Of a stretch of 64,000 nucleotides of DNA, positions 63,748 to 64,000 are shown one piece after another; the first letter of the stretch is position 1; every line of letters starts with the position of its first letter. Position numbers and translations under genes: made by a program. The stretch spans positions 106,559 to 170,558 of the forward strand of contig DAOUJC010000007.1 in assembly GCA_034423135.1 (NCBI GenBank). Direction: 5' to 3'. Below the pieces are notes generated by a model. That model ran no database searches. It worked only from the letters and a program-made list of their open reading frames with translations, and was not told the origin of the DNA. This stretch comes from JAPPHY01 sp034423135 (GTDB lineage Bacteria > Chloroflexota > Dehalococcoidia > Lucifugimonadales > UBA2985).

Positions 63748-63898
63748 ATTCCGAGCGGAGCGCAGCGGAGTCGAGGAATCCAGGGCCTAGGGCCTACGAC
63801 CGGAAGGCCGTTACGCATCTCTGCAAGCACGCAACGCTCTGCATGAAGCAATGTCGCCTACCGCAATTGTCCAAGATTCCTCGACTTCGCTCGGAATT
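63748..63898. repeat. Inverted-repeat element
   Basis: Left arm ATTCCGAGCGGAGCG...GTCGAGGAATC (63748-63780) and right arm GATTCCTCGACTTCGCTCGG (63875-63898) are inverted copies around ~95 bp of non-coding sequence. The left arm has an extra GCGCAGCG repeat. A related sequence lies inside the element at 45462-45704. Most of the 63679-63960 gap is this element. Confidence 0.55.
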
Positions 63899-63917
63899 GT
63901 AGATGTCAGGTAATTCG

Positions 63918-63950
63918 TTGACAGAATAGCATTTAGAGAAGAGCTATTCT
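63918..63950 (+). promoter_or_regulatory. -35 box and palindrome before the last gene
   Basis: TTGACA at 63918-63923 is followed by an inverted repeat AGAATAGC (63923-63930) and GCTATTCT (63943-63950), placed just before the ribosome site GGAGG. No clear -10 box at normal spacing. The palindrome may be an operator or an RNA hairpin. Confidence 0.4.
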
Positions 63951-63960
63951 GGAGGCGAAG

Positions 63961-64000
63961 ATGCGGAACAACAGCAAGGACCGGACGATTGAGCGGAACT
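63961..64000 (+). CDS. 5' end of a gene cut by the window edge
   Basis: ATG at 63961 with GGAGG 5 nt upstream; 13 codons visible (MRNNSKDRTIERN). Too short to identify. Confidence 0.5.
   Translation, partial: MRNNSKDRTIERN

Noticed and set aside
1..64000. CRISPR array, rRNA genes, prophage or replication origin
   Set aside because: No regularly spaced direct repeats with unique spacers, no rRNA-like sequence, no phage structural genes and no DnaA-box cluster were seen.

Overview
The window is high-GC bacterial DNA with strong GGAGG-type ribosome binding sites, tightly packed operons and long Pro/Thr-rich linkers on lipoproteins. The gene mix (nickel superoxide dismutase with its maturation protease, bifunctional phosphoglucose/phosphomannose isomerase, TreT-like trehalose synthase, MmgE/PrpD plus citrate synthase, DUF35 plus thiolase pairs, many MFS carriers) points to a Chloroflexota bacterium, perhaps Dehalococcoidia/SAR202-like. 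That placement is inference: there is no rRNA here.

1-9.6 kb (+): an S-adenosylmethionine cycle and sugar-phosphate block. It holds the 3' end of MTA phosphorylase, a rhodanese, an adenosine-kinase-like PfkB protein, S-adenosylhomocysteinase behind its own promoter and a structured leader, metK, then nucleotidyltransferase, phosphomannomutase and PGI/PMI, ending in ffh. 9.6-14.6 kb: Fpg/Nei glycosylase, a PAC2 protein, Ni-SOD facing a SIMPL lipoprotein, the Ni-SOD protease sodX, a DCC thiol protein and a polyprenol-phosphate mannose synthase. 14.7-16.5 kb: glnK-amt with a GlnR-like operator. 16.6-27.5 kb: DUF3800 protein, lipoprotein cytochrome c, LarB, Mut7-C RNase, AcuC-type deacetylase, hflKC, treT with a long leader, rhomboid protease and radC.

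27.7-32.9 kb (-): tRNA-Thr(TGT), tRNA-Tyr, tRNA-Thr(GGT), tuf, rpmG, secE, nusG, rplK, rplA, rplJ, rplL, the order of the E. coli tufB region but without rpoBC after rplL. 33.0-36.0 kb is the most unusual part: a peroxiredoxin-like lipoprotein in which an in-frame UGA replaces the catalytic cysteine, followed by a SECIS-like hairpin (a probable selenoprotein). Two bases upstream of its start codon sits a complete IS1595-family element with 17-bp inverted ends, an exact 8-bp target duplication and small cargo genes.

36.2-54.2 kb: catabolic and transport genes (2-methylcitrate-cycle pair, DUF35/thiolase, phosphotriesterase-like hydrolase, AEC and MFS carriers, a lone SdhA/FrdA flavoprotein, thioredoxin-fold proteins, Gfo/Idh oxidoreductase, GNAT). 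54.3-59.3 kb: a two-gene type I restriction-modification cassette (hsdR plus fused hsdM-hsdS) bounded by an exact 15-bp direct repeat that contains the start codons of both hsdR and the next MFS gene, as if the cassette had captured the start site of that gene. 59.3-64 kb: two more MFS carriers, an ABM monooxygenase, msrB, a D-2-hydroxyacid dehydrogenase and the first codons of a further gene.

An interspersed ~110-135 bp palindromic repeat occurs three times (0.7, 27.6 and 40.9 kb), together with shorter hairpin repeats and a 243-bp MITE-like element at 45.5 kb.
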